15,008 nucleotides of DNA, from contig NZ_JACIYL010000018.1 in NCBI RefSeq assembly GCF_014359955.1, forward strand, positions 1-15,008. Direction: 5' to 3'. This stretch comes from Thermogutta sp. (GTDB lineage Bacteria > Planctomycetota > Planctomycetia > Pirellulales > Thermoguttaceae). The position numbers and the translations under genes are program-made. This document shows positions 13,010-15,008 of the stretch, piece by piece. Each line of letters starts with the position of its first letter. Within the stretch, counting starts at the first letter, position 1. The notes under the pieces were generated by a model. The model saw only the letters and a program-made list of their open reading frames with translations, had not been told where the DNA came from and searched no databases.

Positions 13010-15008
13010 TCACGGCTTGGTGATGGTTTCGTCCAAATTCAGCAGCGCGTTGCACACCATCGTCCAGGCGGCCAGTTCTCGCGCGGGAAGCTGCTCATCC
13101 CGAGGTGATTCTCCCACCTGGAGAAGCTGTTCCGCAGCCGGTGGGTTCTTCTCGAAGTAATCACGCTGCCACCGGTAAAGATCCAGAAGCACCGCCAGTT
13201 CGCTCGGTTTGGGTTCGCGACACGTCACCAGCTTGAAACCGTACTTCGCGGTGTCCCCAGGATCGCTGTATCCCTTATGCAACAAGCGTTCGGCCATTTT
13301 GCGGGCGGCCTCCACATACTGGACATCGTTCATCAGGTTGAGGGCCTGGAGCGGCGTGTTTGTGCGAGCACGTCGCATCACACAAGATTCCCGGTTGGGT
13401 GCGTCAAAAAGCACCAGTCCCGGTGGAGGTGATGTTCTTTTCCAGAACGTGTACAGGCTGCGGCGATAAAGTTTTTCGCCGTGATCCTGGACAAACTTCG
13501 CGGTATTGCTCGTCGTGTAGCCCACCGCTTCCCAGAGTCCTTCCGGCTGATACGGCTTGACACTCGGCCCACCGATTTTGTCCACAAGCAACCCCGAGAC
13601 AAAGAGGGCTGTATCGCGGATTTCCTCCGCATCGAGCCGGAACCGTGGCCCCCGGGCAAGCAACCGATTTTCAGGATCCTTCGCCACCAACTCCGGACGG
13701 ACCCGGGAACTTTGGCGATAGGTCGCCGAGGTGACCATCAACCGGAAGAGATGCTTCACATTCCAGCCACTTTCCCTAAACTCCACCGCCAGCCAGTCCA
13801 GCAGTTCCGGATGGCTGGGGCGTTCACCCTGGGTGCCGAAATCCTCGGAGGTCTTCACCAACCCTGTGCCGAAAATTTCCTGCCAGAACCGATTGACCGC
13901 CACCCGCGCTGTCAGCGGATGGTTGGGCTGGACAAGCCAACGCGCCAGGCCGAGCCGATTCGGTGGTGCATCAGGAGGCAGCGGCGGCAGCACACTGGGG
14001 ACACCCGGCTCCACTTTCTCCCGCGGTTTCTCGTAGTCGCCCCGTTCCAGGACAAACGCCTCCCGGGGCTGCGGCAGGTCGGCCGACACCAGACTCACCG
14101 CGATCTCGCTCTCCAGTTCCTTGAGCTGTTTTTCCACCTCCGCCTGCCGGGCATGGAGTGGGTCAAACACCGCCCGCGTGTCCTCGTACACAAACTCCGC
14201 AAAGTAATCCCGCAGTTTGGCTTGTTCTTCCGCGCTCCGCTTGTCTGGCGATTTCTTGAGGATTTCCACGACGGGCTTCGGCCACGTGTCCTGATTGCCC
14301 TGCTTCACAACCGCTTCCCACCGCTTCAAACTGCGGAACTTCTCACCCGGTTGAATGGCCGTCGTCACGATGCCCGCCGCGTCCCAATAAACTGTTCCCC
14401 CGAACTGGGTGAAGGCCCAACCGTTGATCTGTTTTCCGGCATCCAAGCCCACATCTTTTGCTGGCACCTCAAGCCGAACCCACTGTCCGGCGGTCGGCAG
14501 ATCGCCGATTCGTTTTCGGCTGGGGCTGCCACTCTGCCCCCACTCAATGAGGTCCTCGCCCCAAAATGCCCGATGCTCCCACGAGCCGTCGTTCCACTGG
14601 AGCATGATTTCCCGCGGCGGGTTCTTCGGGTCCAGATAGACGTGCACGAACAGCTTGTCGCCATCCGCCACAACCAGCGGTTGTGCGGCCTTGGTGAAGT
14701 AGTGCTGCGCGAGGCCCTCCGCCGTCCGACGCATGATCTTTTTCCCCGAGAAGGCCGCCGGCTCACCGGCCTCCACAAATTCCCAGGGATGTCCATCCGC
14801 CGACAACTGAGCGCCCGACGGCACCTCGTCATCAATCCACACGATCTCCTTCGGGCCAGACGCAGATCCGGATTCGCCGTCGCCCGGATCCTGGTAATCG
14901 ACTTTCTCCAGCTCCTCACGAATCTCCTTTTGAATGGCCGCCAGTTGATCTTCCAGTGCCGCTTTCTTGGTCGCCTGCTCTGGCGTGGGGAGACTCACGA
15001 TCGGCGGG
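13010..15008 (-). CDS. DUF1549/DUF1553 (PSD1) family protein, 5' end beyond the window
   Basis: The frame is open through the right edge (codons for PPIVSLPTP), so at least 666 C-terminal residues are seen and the N-terminus is missing. In full-length relatives that part carries a signal peptide, a planctomycete cytochrome c domain (PSCyt1) and DUF1549; none of these is visible here. The visible part begins with a coiled-coil-like segment (TKKAALEDQLAAIQKEIREELEKV), then an inserted beta-rich domain (about VWIDDEVPSGAQL to WDAAGIVTT) resembling a carbohydrate-binding sandwich, another coiled coil (LHARQAEVEKQLKELESEIA), and DUF1553 (LARWLVQPNHPLTARVAVNR, WQEIFGTGLVKTSEDFGTQG, RARTNTPLQALNLMND). 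The GTG at 14998 should not be taken as the start. It lies directly upstream of the DUF1501 gene and is probably co-transcribed. The function is not established; an exported redox or polysaccharide-related role is the usual proposal. Confidence 0.92.
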   Translation of the reverse strand, partial: PPIVSLPTPEQATKKAALEDQLAAIQKEIREELEKVDYQDPGDGESGSASGPKEIVWIDDEVPSGAQLSADGHPWEFVEAGEPAAFSGKKIMRRTAEGLAQHYFTKAAQPLVVADGDKLFVHVYLDPKNPPREIMLQWNDGSWEHRAFWGEDLIEWGQSGSPSRKRIGDLPTAGQWVRLEVPAKDVGLDAGKQINGWAFTQFGGTVYWDAAGIVTTAIQPGEKFRSLKRWEAVVKQGNQDTWPKPVVEILKKSPDKRSAEEQAKLRDYFAEFVYEDTRAVFDPLHARQAEVEKQLKELESEIAVSLVSADLPQPREAFVLERGDYEKPREKVEPGVPSVLPPLPPDAPPNRLGLARWLVQPNHPLTARVAVNRFWQEIFGTGLVKTSEDFGTQGERPSHPELLDWLAVEFRESGWNVKHLFRLMVTSATYRQSSRVRPELVAKDPENRLLARGPRFRLDAEEIRDTALFVSGLLVDKIGGPSVKPYQPEGLWEAVGYTTSNTAKFVQDHGEKLYRRSLYTFWKRTSPPPGLVLFDAPNRESCVMRRARTNTPLQALNLMNDVQYVEAARKMAERLLHKGYSDPGDTAKYGFKLVTCREPKPSELAVLLDLYRWQRDYFEKNPPAAEQLLQVGESPRDEQLPARELAAWTMVCNALLNLDETITKP

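Noticed and set aside
14990..15008. Start of the DUF1553-type gene at GTG 14998
   Set aside because: The frame stays open to the window edge and the visible protein lacks the N-terminal half of its family, so the gene is cut by the window.

Overview
The window reads as a GC-rich chromosomal segment of a planctomycete, probably of the Pirellulales type. The best evidence is a DUF1501 gene directly behind a DUF1549/DUF1553-type gene (11477-15008), a pair that is expanded almost only in Planctomycetota. Secreted concanavalin-like proteins, including a DUF1080 protein, and long repeat-filled intergenic regions fit this. A thermophilic Thermogutta-like source is my guess, not something the sequence proves.

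Layout, left to right. (1) ffh (303-1781, +), the protein subunit of the signal recognition particle. (2) A gene-free stretch to 2939: a tandem 140-bp repeat carrying two terminator-like hairpins, then about 0.7 kb with no recognisable feature. (3) Two minus-strand genes: a small secreted concanavalin-fold protein (2940-3575) and hypE (3718-4803), a hydrogenase maturation gene with no other hyp or hydrogenase gene in view. (4) A repeat cluster (4935-5322). (5) ilvN-ilvC (6994 down to 5386, minus strand), a compact branched-chain amino acid operon: the acetolactate synthase regulatory subunit, then ketol-acid reductoisomerase. (6) A second repeat cluster between the divergent ilvN and a secreted DUF1080 gene (7621-8430, +), and a third cluster after that gene. 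(7) A large membrane protein of the O-antigen ligase/polymerase family with a TPR-like C-terminus (8947-11460, +). (8) Converging on it with only 16 bp between, the DUF1553-DUF1501 pair on the minus strand; the first gene of the pair runs off the right edge.

The most unusual content lies between the genes. At least 17 copies of a 25-bp hairpin share a nearly fixed 5-nt loop (ACAAG) and a 3' flank (CTCCGA), while the 7-bp stems change on both arms together. Two stem classes are combined, facing away from each other across a conserved 35-36-nt spacer, into units of about 86 bp. The outer hairpin of a unit can be replaced by a different module. A separate 28-bp palindrome family accompanies them. 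The compensated stems suggest that structure is preserved, as in REP/BIME-like or small non-autonomous palindromic elements. No transposase for them is in the window. There are no rRNA, tRNA or CRISPR features that I can support.
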